A stretch of DNA of 64,000 nucleotides from the NCBI GenBank assembly GCA_963759545.1, contig CAVXAB010000022.1, positions 203,398 to 267,397 of the forward strand, given 5' to 3'. Positions 33,863-42,511 of the stretch are shown one piece after another; within the stretch, counting starts at the first letter, position 1; every line of letters begins with the position of its first letter. Position numbers and translations under genes: made by a program. Source of the DNA: Trebonia sp963759545. Its GTDB lineage: Bacteria > Actinomycetota > Actinomycetes > Streptosporangiales > Streptosporangiaceae. A model generated the notes under the pieces. The model made no database searches, was not told where the DNA came from, and saw nothing but the letters and a program-made list of their open reading frames with translations.

Positions 33863-35167
33863 ATGTACTCCGGACGCTGGCGCGCCCCCGCGGCGCATGG
33901 ACCGGTGCGCGCCACGCTGCGGCTGCCCGGTTCGAAGTCGATAACTAACCGTGCGCTCATCCTCGCGGCCCTGAGTGACTCGCCGTCGGTGCTGCGCGGC
34001 GCGCTCAAGGCAAGGGACACCTCCCTGGCCATCGCGGCGCTGCGCGGTCTCGGCTGCGTCATCCACGAGCATGGCACGGATGTCGGCGTCCACCAGGGAA
34101 GCCCGGGCCAAGGCGCGGCGGTAAGCCTCGACGTGGGCAACGCGGGGACGGTCATGCGGTTCCTGCCCGCGGTCGCGGCGCTGACCCCGGCGGACGTCGC
34201 GTTTGACGGTGACCCCCGGGCGCGGGAGCGGCCGGTCGGCGCGCTGCTGTCCGCGCTGCGCGCGCTCGGCGTGTCAATCGACGATGGCGGGCGCGGCGCG
34301 CTGCCCTTCACCGTGCACGGCACGGGGAGCGTGCCTGGCGGGCCGGTGACGCTGGACGCCTCCGGTTCCTCGCAGCTGGTCTCCGGACTGCTGCTGGCCG
34401 CGCCGCGCTTCGCGGCGGGCGTGGAGGTGAAGCACTCAGGCCCGCCCGTCCCGTCGCTGCCGCACATCGAGATGACCGTCAGGATGCTCCGTGACGCCGG
34501 GGCGTCCGTCGAGGTCGGTGCGGGCGAACGGCCTGACCACTGGGTTGTCAGGCCCGGGCGGCTGAACCTCGGTGACTTCTCCGTCGAGCCCGACCTGTCC
34601 AACGCCGGGCCGTTCCTCGCGGCCGCGCTTGTCACCGGCGGCTCGGTGACGATCCGCGACTGGCCCTCGGTCTCGCTGCAGGCGGCGGACGCGATCCTGG
34701 ACGTGATCACTCAGCTGGGCGGCTCTGTCTCGCACGACGATTCCGGCCTCACCGTCACCGGGTCGGGGGTGATCAACGGGATCGCGGCCGACCTGCGTGA
34801 CATCCCGGAGCTGTGCCTGCCGCTCACCTCGGTCGCGGCGCTCGCGTCAGGCCCGTCTACGTTCACCGGCGTGGGGCACACCCGCGCGCAGGAAACCGAC
34901 CGGCTGGCCGCGATCGCCAAGGAGATCAACGCGCTTGGCGGCGACGTGACCGAGCGGCCTGACGGGCTTTCTGTCCGGCCACGGCCGCTCCGGGCAGCCG
35001 CCGGGCACGCGTTCGAGAGCTACGACGACCACCGGATGGTGATGGCGGGCGCCGTGCTCGGCCTCGGCGTGCCAGGCATCGAGGTGCTGAACGTGGCCAC
35101 GGTCGGCAAGACCTTCCCCGACTTCACCGCCCTCTGGGAGGGCCTAGTCCGGGGGGATGACTCCTGA
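33863..35167 (+). CDS. aroA: 3-phosphoshikimate 1-carboxyvinyltransferase (EPSP synthase)
   Basis: 434 residues. Shikimate-pathway enzyme that joins phosphoenolpyruvate to shikimate 3-phosphate. Signature motifs are LRLPGSKSITNRALILAALS, LDVGNAGTVMRFLPAVAAL, DGDPRARERPVGAL, SNAGPFLAAALVTGG and ESYDDHRMVMAGAVLGL. The ATG at 33863 has only a weak AAGG upstream. Its stop overlaps the rsgA start (CTGA), a conserved aroA-rsgA coupling also found in mycobacteria and Streptomyces. Confidence 0.97.
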   Translation: MYSGRWRAPAAHGPVRATLRLPGSKSITNRALILAALSDSPSVLRGALKARDTSLAIAALRGLGCVIHEHGTDVGVHQGSPGQGAAVSLDVGNAGTVMRFLPAVAALTPADVAFDGDPRARERPVGALLSALRALGVSIDDGGRGALPFTVHGTGSVPGGPVTLDASGSSQLVSGLLLAAPRFAAGVEVKHSGPPVPSLPHIEMTVRMLRDAGASVEVGAGERPDHWVVRPGRLNLGDFSVEPDLSNAGPFLAAALVTGGSVTIRDWPSVSLQAADAILDVITQLGGSVSHDDSGLTVTGSGVINGIAADLRDIPELCLPLTSVAALASGPSTFTGVGHTRAQETDRLAAIAKEINALGGDVTERPDGLSVRPRPLRAAAGHAFESYDDHRMVMAGAVLGLGVPGIEVLNVATVGKTFPDFTALWEGLVRGDDS

Positions 35168-36192
35168 GGCAGCGGTCGTCCTACCGAGACGAGGACGACG
35201 TCCGGGTCCGCGCGGGCCGCGGCTCTAAGCCGCGCACCCGGCGGCGCCCGGCGCACGAGTCCGCGCCCGAGGCGTTCGTCGCCAGCGTCGACCGGGGGCG
35301 CTACGGCTGCGTGCTTGAGGATCCTGACGGCTCAGACCGCTACGCAGGCTCGGGTGACGGGCGGCTTGTCACCGCCATGAAGGCCCGTGAACTCGGCCGC
35401 GGCTCGGTCGTCGTCGGCGACCGTGTCGCCCTGGCGGGCGACGTGTCCGGTGCGACAGGAACGCTTGCCAGGATCGTCAGGGTCGAGGAGCGGACCAGCG
35501 TCCTGCGCCGCTCCCCCGACGACACCGACCCACTGGAGCGGGTCGTCGTGGCAAACGCGGACCAGATGGTCATCGTCAGCGCGCTCGCCGACCCGGAACC
35601 AAGGACCCGCTTCATCGACCGGTGCCTGGTCGCGGCCTACGACGCGGGCCTCGACCCGCTGCTCGTGCTGACCAAGTCCGACCTCGCACCGCCAAGGAAG
35701 ATCCGGGCGTTCTACCGGCCGCTCGCGATCCCGATGCTGACCACGAGGCAGCCGCTGCCCGCGCAGACGCTGACCCGGCTGCGCAAGGCGGTCGACGGCC
35801 GGATCAGCGTGCTGATCGGCCAGTCCGGAGTAGGAAAGTCATCGCTGGTCAACGAGCTGGTGCCAGACGCGGGCCGCGCGGTCGGCCGGGTCAACGCCGT
35901 GACAGGCAAGGGGCGGCACACCTCGTCGTCCGCGATCGCGCTGCGCCTGCCGGAAGATTCCGGCTGGCTGATCGACACCCCAGGAGTGCGCGGCTTCGGA
36001 CTTGGCCACGTGACGGCGGACCGGGTCGTCGAGGCCTTTGGCGACCTGGTCGAGGGAACGGCGGCCTGCCCGCCTGGCTGTGACCACCTGTCACCCGGCT
36101 GCGCCCTCGACGAATGGGCGGCAGCGCACGGCGCGACCGCCCGCCTGGAATCTCTCCGCCGCCTCCTCCGCAGCCGCGAGTCCGCCGACTGA
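35164..36192 (+). CDS. rsgA: Ribosome small-subunit-dependent GTPase RsgA, CTG start
   Basis: 342 residues if translated from CTG 35164. Homology to Streptomyces RsgA begins there (YRDEDDVRVRAGRGSKPRTR), yet the frame has no ATG, GTG or TTG until GTG 35311, which would remove the N-terminus and half the OB fold. GGGGGGA lies eight bases upstream and the CTG overlaps the aroA TGA. Circularly permuted GTPase motifs follow: LTKSDL, GQSGVGKSSLVNEL, DTPGVRGFG, and the zinc knuckle CPPGCDHLSPGC. RsgA matures the 30S subunit. Confidence 0.93.
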   Translation: MRQRSSYRDEDDVRVRAGRGSKPRTRRRPAHESAPEAFVASVDRGRYGCVLEDPDGSDRYAGSGDGRLVTAMKARELGRGSVVVGDRVALAGDVSGATGTLARIVRVEERTSVLRRSPDDTDPLERVVVANADQMVIVSALADPEPRTRFIDRCLVAAYDAGLDPLLVLTKSDLAPPRKIRAFYRPLAIPMLTTRQPLPAQTLTRLRKAVDGRISVLIGQSGVGKSSLVNELVPDAGRAVGRVNAVTGKGRHTSSSAIALRLPEDSGWLIDTPGVRGFGLGHVTADRVVEAFGDLVEGTAACPPGCDHLSPGCALDEWAAAHGATARLESLRRLLRSRESAD

Positions 36193-36623
36193 GCCCGCCG
36201 CCGACGCCTTGGCACAGCGGATACGACGCCGACGGGCTCGACCCGTGATCCAATGCCTCGGCACGGCGCCCCGGACCATGATCATGTGAATTTAGCAGCT
36301 AATAAGCTGCGGAATCCACATGATCATGAAAAATCCTTTCGATCACGCGCCGCCCTGCCAGCGGCCCGCGTCCCGGCCCGCGCAACGTCCCGCGCACCGT
36401 CCCCACGGTCGCCACTCCCACTCCCACTCGCCACTGGAGTCAACGGCACTGGCTCATGCGCGGTGAGGTTCGGTTGTCAATCACGGGCAACGCCGCGGTG
36501 ATGCCGGGCCGAACAGGGCGCGGCGGCCCGGCTGCACCGCAGGCGGCACCTGCACCGCGAGCGGGCCGCTTAAGTTAACGGCATTGGCTCGTAGGTGCAG
36601 AAATTCCGAGAAAACTGAGCGGG
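36193..36623. other. Intergenic region with palindrome copy 2
   Basis: 431 bases without a supported gene. It holds the dispersed palindrome at 36277-36328 and a short imperfect direct repeat, AGTCAACGGCACTGGCTC near 36438 and AGTTAACGGCATTGGCTC near 36573. Confidence 0.6.
36277..36328. repeat. Dispersed long palindrome, copy 2
   Basis: CATGATCATGTGAATTTAGCAGCT (36277-36300) pairs with AGCTGCGGAATCCACATGATCATG (36305-36328) around AATA, with a few mismatches. The left flank CCGGACCATGATCATGTG also matches copy 1 in inverse orientation. It lies between convergent rsgA and the DUF2087 gene. Confidence 0.85.
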
Positions 36624-36914
36624 TCAGGTCTCGACCGGGACCGTGCCGCCGGAGCGCCAGTAGGTGCCGTCGGGGGTGCGGGAGAGCAGGTCCTCGTCGA
36701 CCAGGTAACGGCGCAGCGCAGCGTGGTCGTCGTAGAGGGCCTTGAGGATCTCGTTGACGGCGAGTTCCTGGTAGCGGCGACCGGGCTCGAAGGCCTGCGC
36801 GACCTGATCGAGCAGGAGCAGCCGGGCCGCGCGCTTGGCCGGGATGGCCGAGATCCGGCCGTCGCGCACAAACGGGCGGAGCTGCCTAGGCAGGAGGTCA
36901 CGGTTGAGATCCAT
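36624..36914 (-). CDS. DUF2087 domain protein
   Basis: 96 residues from ATG 36914 (MDLNRDLLPRQLRPFVRDGR). Conserved features of DUF2087 are ISAIPAKRAARLLLLDQVAQ, FEPGRRYQELAVNEILKALY, HAALRRYLVDEDLLSRTPDG and the final YWRSGGTV. The fold is a small winged-helix-like domain often found with ArsR regulators. An upstream GTG at 36941 would add nine residues. It diverges from hisN. Confidence 0.88.
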   Translation of the reverse strand: MDLNRDLLPRQLRPFVRDGRISAIPAKRAARLLLLDQVAQAFEPGRRYQELAVNEILKALYDDHAALRRYLVDEDLLSRTPDGTYWRSGGTVPVET

Positions 36915-37006
36915 CAGGGTGATTATGCCCCGGCCTGCCACCGGAACACGGTCGTAACGGATTGTCCACTCGCCAGTGGGATAGCGCTGCCTGTACCGTT
37001 TCGCAA

Positions 37007-37894
37007 GTGGGAAGCTATGACGACGACCTTCGGTTCGCGCATGTCCTCGCTGACGCCGCCGATGACATCACGACGAAGCGGTTCCGTGCGCTTGACCTGA
37101 GGGTCGAGACCAAGCCTGACCTCACCCCCGTGTCCGACGCCGATCGGGCCACGGAGGACTCCCTCCGCAATATCCTGCGCAGGTCGCGGCCACGCGATGC
37201 CGTGCTCGGCGAGGAATCGGGCCAGACGGGTAGGGGCCCGCGGCGCTGGGTGCTCGATCCGATCGACGCCACGAAGAACTACGTGCGCGGCGTCCCCGTG
37301 TGGGCCACCCTCATCGGGCTGATGGACGGGGACGACGTGGTTGTCGGCGTGGTCACCGCCCCCGCGCTCGGGCGCCGCTGGTGGGCCGGGGTAGGCGGCG
37401 GCGCGTGGACCGGCCGGTCGCTGACCAAGGCCTCGCGGTGCCAGGTCTCGCAGGTCACCAAGCTGTCCGACGCCTCGTTTTCCTACTCAGGCGTCGGCGG
37501 CTGGGCGGAGACGGGCAGGCTCGACGGTTTCCTGTCGCTGAGCCAGGCGGTCTGGCGAACCAGGGGGTTCGGCGACTTCTGGTCGCACATGCTGGTGGCC
37601 GAGGGCGCGGTAGACGTGTCGGCGGAACCCGAGGTGTCACTGTGGGACCTGGCGGCGCTTCAGGTAATCGTGGAGGAGGCGGGCGGCCGGTTCACCAGCC
37701 TTTCCGGTGTCGCTACCCCCGATGGCGGCAGCGTCGTGTGCACCAACGGCCACCTGCACGAAGAGGTCCTCGCGCATCTCGCCGACAGCACCAAGCAGCC
37801 ATTACCGGCGGCAAGGTATGTGCCACGATGGTTACCGCACGCTACGCTGGGGGCAAGCCGCTTCGCCGTGACGGGGGTACCATTCGGTAACTGA
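37007..37894 (+). CDS. hisN: Histidinol-phosphatase, inositol monophosphatase family
   Basis: 295 residues from GTG 37007 (VGSYDDDLRFAHVLADAADD). Metal-binding motifs are VLGEESGQT, LDPIDATKNYVRGVPVWATL (family consensus is DPIDGTKN, here Ala for Gly) and EVSLWDLAALQVIVEEAGGR. It matches Streptomyces HisN almost along its length and should dephosphorylate histidinol phosphate. The final 30 residues (after LAHLADSTK) extend past the usual end. No other his genes are nearby. Confidence 0.92.
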   Translation: MGSYDDDLRFAHVLADAADDITTKRFRALDLRVETKPDLTPVSDADRATEDSLRNILRRSRPRDAVLGEESGQTGRGPRRWVLDPIDATKNYVRGVPVWATLIGLMDGDDVVVGVVTAPALGRRWWAGVGGGAWTGRSLTKASRCQVSQVTKLSDASFSYSGVGGWAETGRLDGFLSLSQAVWRTRGFGDFWSHMLVAEGAVDVSAEPEVSLWDLAALQVIVEEAGGRFTSLSGVATPDGGSVVCTNGHLHEEVLAHLADSTKQPLPAARYVPRWLPHATLGASRFAVTGVPFGN

Positions 37895-38244
37895 TGGCGT
37901 GCTCGTAACGGCCACGGACAGCAAACGATTTCGCGGGGCGGCACTCCCCGCGGCAGGCCGCCAGGCGGTGAGTTCCCGCTCCAACCGCCTGGCTGCGCCC
38001 GGCTGGTTTCCCCGGCCGTCCGGGCGCTGCGGCGCCTGGTCCGGCAATTCCCCCGTCCTAACCGGGCCAGGCGTCCGCTCACCCGTGTTCGCCGGCCCTC
38101 GGCCGTCTTCCCGCATTGTGTTTGCCGTGGGGGGACGACCCCCCACACCCCCCGCATGCGGCTTCGCCGCTCACCCGTGTTCGCCGGCCTTCGGCCGTCT
38201 TCCCGTGTTGGACTTGGGTCGAACTGGTGGGCGATAATTGACGG
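37895..38244. other. Intergenic region with direct repeats and G-rich module
   Basis: 350 bases without a gene. Two 37-base direct repeats (38077-38113 and 38169-38205, one mismatch; GCTCACCCGTGTTCGCCGGC) flank GTGGGGGGACGACCCCCCAC, the same G-rich motif seen near 32350. Confidence 0.75.
38077..38205. repeat. 37-base direct repeats flanking a G-rich hairpin module
   Basis: Copies at 38077-38113 and 38169-38205 each read GCTCACCCGTGTTCGCCGGC and continue to TCGGCCGTCTTCCCG. The 55 bases between include GGGGGGACGACCCCCC and GCATGCGGCTTCGCCGC, giving a cassette-like arrangement. Confidence 0.8.
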
Positions 38245-39871
38245 GTGGACGACCTCGTGACCGTGCTTGCGGAGGGTGGGGTTAAGCAGGGGGACCTCGT
38301 CGGGCTTGTCATGGGGAGCGACGGGGTGGTTAGCGTTGCGGTTGACGGAGGCGAGTGGGAAGCATCGGTCGCGGATGTCGGGGTGGCCGATGAGAAGATC
38401 CGGCCCCGGTGGGTGGTCTGGTCGCAGCAGGACGCGCGGGGGCTGGTGGCTGGCGGGGTTCGGCTTGCTACCTGTTGGGATGTCGCCGCGGTGCACCGGC
38501 TGCTCTTTGGCGGGTGGCGGGCGGAGGCCGGGTACGTGTGGGCTTGCCTGCACGGGCAAAAGCCCGACGAGATACCCGCGGGCACGGGCGAGCCTGACCT
38601 GTTTAGCGCGGCGGAAGATTCGGCCGAGGCGCCGGTGCTCGGGGCAGCCGCGGCGCTTGCGGCCGCCCGGCTGCAACTTGCCAGCCTGGAGGGGCAGGGG
38701 GACGGGGGCAGAATCGGTACCGCTCGCGCGGAATCCACCGCGGAGCTGCTGTGCGCGGAGTTGTCCGCGGACGGGCTTCCGGTGGACAGGGCCGCGGTCG
38801 AAGGCCTGCTCACCGAGATCATCGGACCGCGGCCGCGCGGGGCGGCCGACGCCTTTGCCATCCGGGCGGCGCGGGACGCGCAGGTGCTGCGGCACGCGCC
38901 CGACGGGACCGCCGCCGACCTGCGCAGCCCCGCGCAGGTGAAGTCGCTTCTCGCGGCGGCGGGGATCGACGTGCCAGACACCCGCGCGTCGCGGCTCGAA
39001 GAGTTCAGGAACCGCTCGCCGCTGGTCGCGCGCGCTCCTTGACTGGCGTAAGGCGGAGCGGATCGCCACCACCTACGGGTATGCCTGGCTGGATGAGAAT
39101 CTCGGGCAAGACGGGCGGCTGCGCGGCGCGTGGACCGGGTCTGACGGTGCCGCGGGGCGGATGACCGCGTCCAGCGGGCTGCACAACATGCCAGCCGTGC
39201 TCCGCGGGGCGGTGCTCGCCGAGGACGGGCACCTGTTCGTCCGGGCCGACCTGGGGCAGATCGAGCCACGGGTGCTCGCCGCCGTCTCCGGTGACGCCGC
39301 GCTCGCCGCGGCCACCGCCGCCGACGACATGTACCTGCCGGTGGCGGCCGAGCTCGGCGTCGACCGGCCGACCGCCAAGGTCGCGATGATCGCGGCGATG
39401 TACGGCCAGACCACCGGCCACGGCGGCGTCGCAGGCCGGCGAATGCGGGCCGCCTACCCCGTCGCGATGGGCTACCTCGACGCCGCCGACCACTCCGCCA
39501 GGGCCGGGCGGAGCCTGCGCACCTACGGCGGGCGGCTGCTCCGGATGTCGGGCGGCTCCGCCGATCCCCCGGCAAGCCAGGCCGCGCGCGGCCGGTACGG
39601 GCGCAACGCCGTCGTGCAGGGCGCGGCCGCCGAGCTGTTCAAGATGTGGGCAGTCACGGTCCGCGCCAGGACCGCGCCGCTCGCCGCCCGGATCGTGCTC
39701 TGCCTGCACGACGAGCTCCTTGTGCACGTTCCGGCCGAGCAGGCGGAGCGGGCGGCGGGGCTGATCGGCGCCTGCCTGACCGAGGCCACCGGGCGCTGGG
39801 CGCCGCGCGGCAGGGTCCGTTTCATCGCCGACATCACGATCGCCCGCAGCTGGGCCGACGCGAAATCGTGA
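38245..39871 (+). pseudogene. Bifunctional 3'-5' exonuclease/DNA polymerase, frameshifted
   Basis: Two frames together encode one PolA-family protein of about 542 residues. Frame one (38245-39042) covers the degenerate exonuclease-like part and ends RNRSPLVARAP. Frame two continues LLDWRKAERIATTYGYAWLD and shows polymerase motif A (FVRADLGQIEPRVLAAVSGD), the O-helix region (KVAMIAAMYGQTTG) and motif C (LCLHDELLVHVP). The shift falls in the alternating tract CGCGCGCGC at 39027-39035; one extra GC unit would restore the frame, and the total length is 3n+1. Slippage mutation or sequencing error are both possible. Confidence 0.88.
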
Positions 39872-40020
39872 GACCGCGGTGTACACAAGTCACCTAGCGC
39901 ATCGCGGCACGTCACATCGCGGCTACTCAGTGGCGTTCATGGCCACCGGCCGACGCGCGCGGTGGCCGCGCGGACTGATACCGTGGCCAGCAGAAAACTT
40001 GGACGGGAGGTGGCCTGACG

Positions 40021-40740
40021 TTGCCGCGGTATCGCAGAGTGGTGGTCAAGCTCAGCGGCGAGGCCCTATCCGGGGCCGCCGGAAGCGGTGTCGATCCCGC
40101 GAGCCTCGCCCGGGTCGCCGACGAGGTGCTGTCCGTGCACAACCTCGGTGTCCAGGTCGCGGTCGTCGTCGGCGGCGGTAACTACTTCCGCGGCCGGATG
40201 GCCGAGGGGTGGGGGATCAGCCGCGCGGAGGCGGACAACATCGGCATGCTCGGCACGGTGATGAACGCGCTCATGCTGCGGGGCGCGCTCACCGCGCGGA
40301 CCGACGCGGAGATCCGGGTGATGACCGCGGTGCCGATGAACAGCATCGCCGAGCCGTTCATCCAGCTCCGGGCAATGCATCACCTGGATCGTGGCTTCAT
40401 CGTCGTCCTCGCGGGCGGCATCGGCCAGCCTTACGTGACCACCGACTACCCGGCCGTGCAGCGGGCGCTTGAGCTGGAAGCCGACGCGCTGCTCGTCGCC
40501 AAGCACGGGGTGGACGGCGTGTACGACTCCGACCCCAAGCACAACCCGGACGCGGTCAGGTTCACCACCCTGACGTACGAGGAAGCCATCGCGGCCGACA
40601 TCCGGATCATGGACACCAGCGCCTTCGTGCTCGCCAACGAGCAGGCGCTCACTATGCACGTCTTCGACGTCGCCGCCGTCGGCGTGATGAAGTCCATCTG
40701 CGAGGGCGGCGAGGACGGCACGCGGATTACCGCGAAATAG
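40021..40740 (+). CDS. pyrH: UMP kinase
   Basis: 239 residues from TTG 40021, preceded by GGGAGGTGG. Amino-acid-kinase fold motifs are RRVVVKLSGEALSG, VAVVVGGGNYFRGRMAEGWG, ADNIGMLGTVMNAL and LLVAKHGVDGVYDSDPKHNP, diagnostic of bacterial PyrH. Converts UMP to UDP in pyrimidine synthesis. The usual neighbours rpsB, tsf and frr are absent, so it may be a second, isolated copy. It is convergent with dprE2. Confidence 0.93.
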   Translation: MPRYRRVVVKLSGEALSGAAGSGVDPASLARVADEVLSVHNLGVQVAVVVGGGNYFRGRMAEGWGISRAEADNIGMLGTVMNALMLRGALTARTDAEIRVMTAVPMNSIAEPFIQLRAMHHLDRGFIVVLAGGIGQPYVTTDYPAVQRALELEADALLVAKHGVDGVYDSDPKHNPDAVRFTTLTYEEAIAADIRIMDTSAFVLANEQALTMHVFDVAAVGVMKSICEGGEDGTRITAK

Positions 40741-40746
40741 CCAGCG

Positions 40747-41542
40747 CTAGCTCTCCAGCTTGCGCCAGACCGGGCGCGGGATCAGCTTCATCACCGTCGC
40801 CAGGCCGACCAGCGGGGCGGGCACCCACACCACGGCCTTGCCGCCACCCCGGCCCTGGTCACTGAGCGCGCTCGCGACCGCGGCGCCGACGCGCTCCGGT
40901 GTCGTCGCGAGCGGAGCGGGCTTCATTCCCTGGGTCATCCGGCCGGTCACGAACCCCGGCCGGACGAGCAGCAGCCGGACGCCGGAGCCGTGCAGGGAAT
41001 CGGCGTAGCCGCGCGCGAACGCGTCGAGGCCGGCCTTCGTCGCACCGTAAACCGAGTTGAACTTGCGCGGCCGGATCGCCGCGACCGACGAAAGGACCAC
41101 GATCGTGCCGCTGCCCCGGCGGCGCATCGCCTCGCCGAACGCGAGCAGCGCGGTGACGTGGCCGGTCAAATTGGTCTCGATCATCGTCGCGGCCAGCCGC
41201 ACGTCCCGCTCGGCCTGCTCCTGCGGGATCAGGATGCCGGTCGCGGCGATGACCAGGTCCGGCACCCCGCCGGCGCAGATCTCCTCCGCGAACGCCTGGT
41301 GGGCCCCGGTCTCCGTCGCGTCGTACTGGACGACCGTTATCGGGGGGTACGAGGGGGCGTCAACCCGGCCGCGGCCCAGCGACTTCCCCGCCGCCTCAAG
41401 CCGCTGCGGGTCCCGGCCGGCCAGGATGACCTCCGCGCCGGGGTCCAGGTGGAGCGACGACAGGATCGCGAGGCCGATCTCGCTCGTCCCGCCAAGCAAT
41501 AGGACGCGGGAGAAGCCGGCCGCTTACGTTCGGGATGCTCAT
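40747..41542 (-). CDS. dprE2: Decaprenylphosphoryl 2-keto-ribose reductase DprE2, N-terminal frameshift
   Basis: Short-chain dehydrogenase with LLLGGTSEIGLAIL, catalytic SSVAAIRPRKFNSVYGATK (Ser, Tyr, Lys) and PGFVTGRMTQGMKPAPL, a close DprE2 pattern. It completes epimerisation of decaprenylphosphoryl ribose to arabinose with DprE1, which is not in the window. The open frame begins only at TTG 41499, inside the nucleotide-binding strand. A good start (AAGGGA, then ATG 41542, MSIPNVSG) is in another frame, so one indel lies between 41500 and 41530 and the span is 3n+1. Residues near SYPPITVV may derive from the G-rich repeat. Confidence 0.85.
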
Positions 41543-41554
41543 TTTCTTTTTCCC

Positions 41555-42511
41555 TTACTCCACGTAGAGGCCGACGCAGAACAGGGCCAGCCATGCCACC
41601 TCGCAGCACAGCATGACCACGTCCCGCGTGATCAGGTCTTCCACCGGGCGCACGGTGCGGCGCGCGGTGAGCACGCCGAACCGGACGAGCGCGGCGGCGA
41701 GCGGCAGCGCGGACGCCAGGTGCCACGGCCGGGCGGCGTGTCCCTCGCTGAGCGCCCACATCAGGTAGGTCGCGAGCATGCCGACCCCGATGGTCACCTG
41801 CGCGATGCGCAGCATGTACGGCCGGTACCAGCGCATCACCGGGCGGTGCTTCACCGCGTCCGCGCCCAGGCTGGTCAGCTCGGTGTACCGCTTGGCCACC
41901 GTCACGCCGAGCGCGCCGAGGCTGCACACCAGCAGGAACCAGACCGACGGCTTCACGTGGGTCGCGGCCGCGCCGCCAAGCACCCGCAGCACGAACCCGG
42001 ACGCCACGATCAGCATCTCGACGACCGGGACGTGCTTGAGCTTGAACGAGTAAAGGAACGACGAGCACAGGTACGCCGACGCCGTGACGACGAGCAGCGG
42101 CTCGCGGATCACCACGCCCGCGCCGACCGCGAACAGCGCCGCGAGGACGGCGAGCACGACCGCGTGCTGCTCCGGCAGCGCGCCAGAGGCGATCGGCCGG
42201 TTTCGCTTCACCGGGTGCCGCCGGTCCCGCTCGACGTCGGCGACGTCGTTGACGAAGTAGACCGCGGCCGACGCGCAGCCGAAGGCGAACATGGCGACCA
42301 GCGCGTAGCCGATGCCGTCGTTGCGGCCAAGCGAGGCGCCGGCCAGCGGCGCCGCGAACACCAGCAGGTTCTTCGGCCACTGCCGCGGCCGCGTCGTCAT
42401 GATGGCGGCGCGCAGCCACCGCGCGGGCGAGACGCGGGCAGTCGCGGCGGCGGGCACCGCGGCCTGTGGCCCTGTGTCCTCTCCAGGGGCCGCCGTCTTG
42501 TTGATGGTCAC
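41555..42511 (-). CDS. ubiA: Decaprenyl-phosphate phosphoribosyltransferase (UbiA family)
   Basis: 318 residues, about nine transmembrane helices. The UbiA prenyl-diphosphate motif NDVADVERDRRHPVKRNRPI is exact for the phosphoribosyltransferase branch, and LTTRPRQWPKNLL-type sequence (MTTRPRQWPKNLLVFAAPLA) starts the core. It transfers phosphoribose to decaprenyl phosphate, the first step of decaprenylphosphoryl arabinose synthesis. GTG 42511 overlaps the upstream stop (GTGA), and dprE2 follows after about 12 bases, forming an operon. Confidence 0.94.
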   Translation of the reverse strand: MTINKTAAPGEDTGPQAAVPAAATARVSPARWLRAAIMTTRPRQWPKNLLVFAAPLAGASLGRNDGIGYALVAMFAFGCASAAVYFVNDVADVERDRRHPVKRNRPIASGALPEQHAVVLAVLAALFAVGAGVVIREPLLVVTASAYLCSSFLYSFKLKHVPVVEMLIVASGFVLRVLGGAAATHVKPSVWFLLVCSLGALGVTVAKRYTELTSLGADAVKHRPVMRWYRPYMLRIAQVTIGVGMLATYLMWALSEGHAARPWHLASALPLAAALVRFGVLTARRTVRPVEDLITRDVVMLCCEVAWLALFCVGLYVE

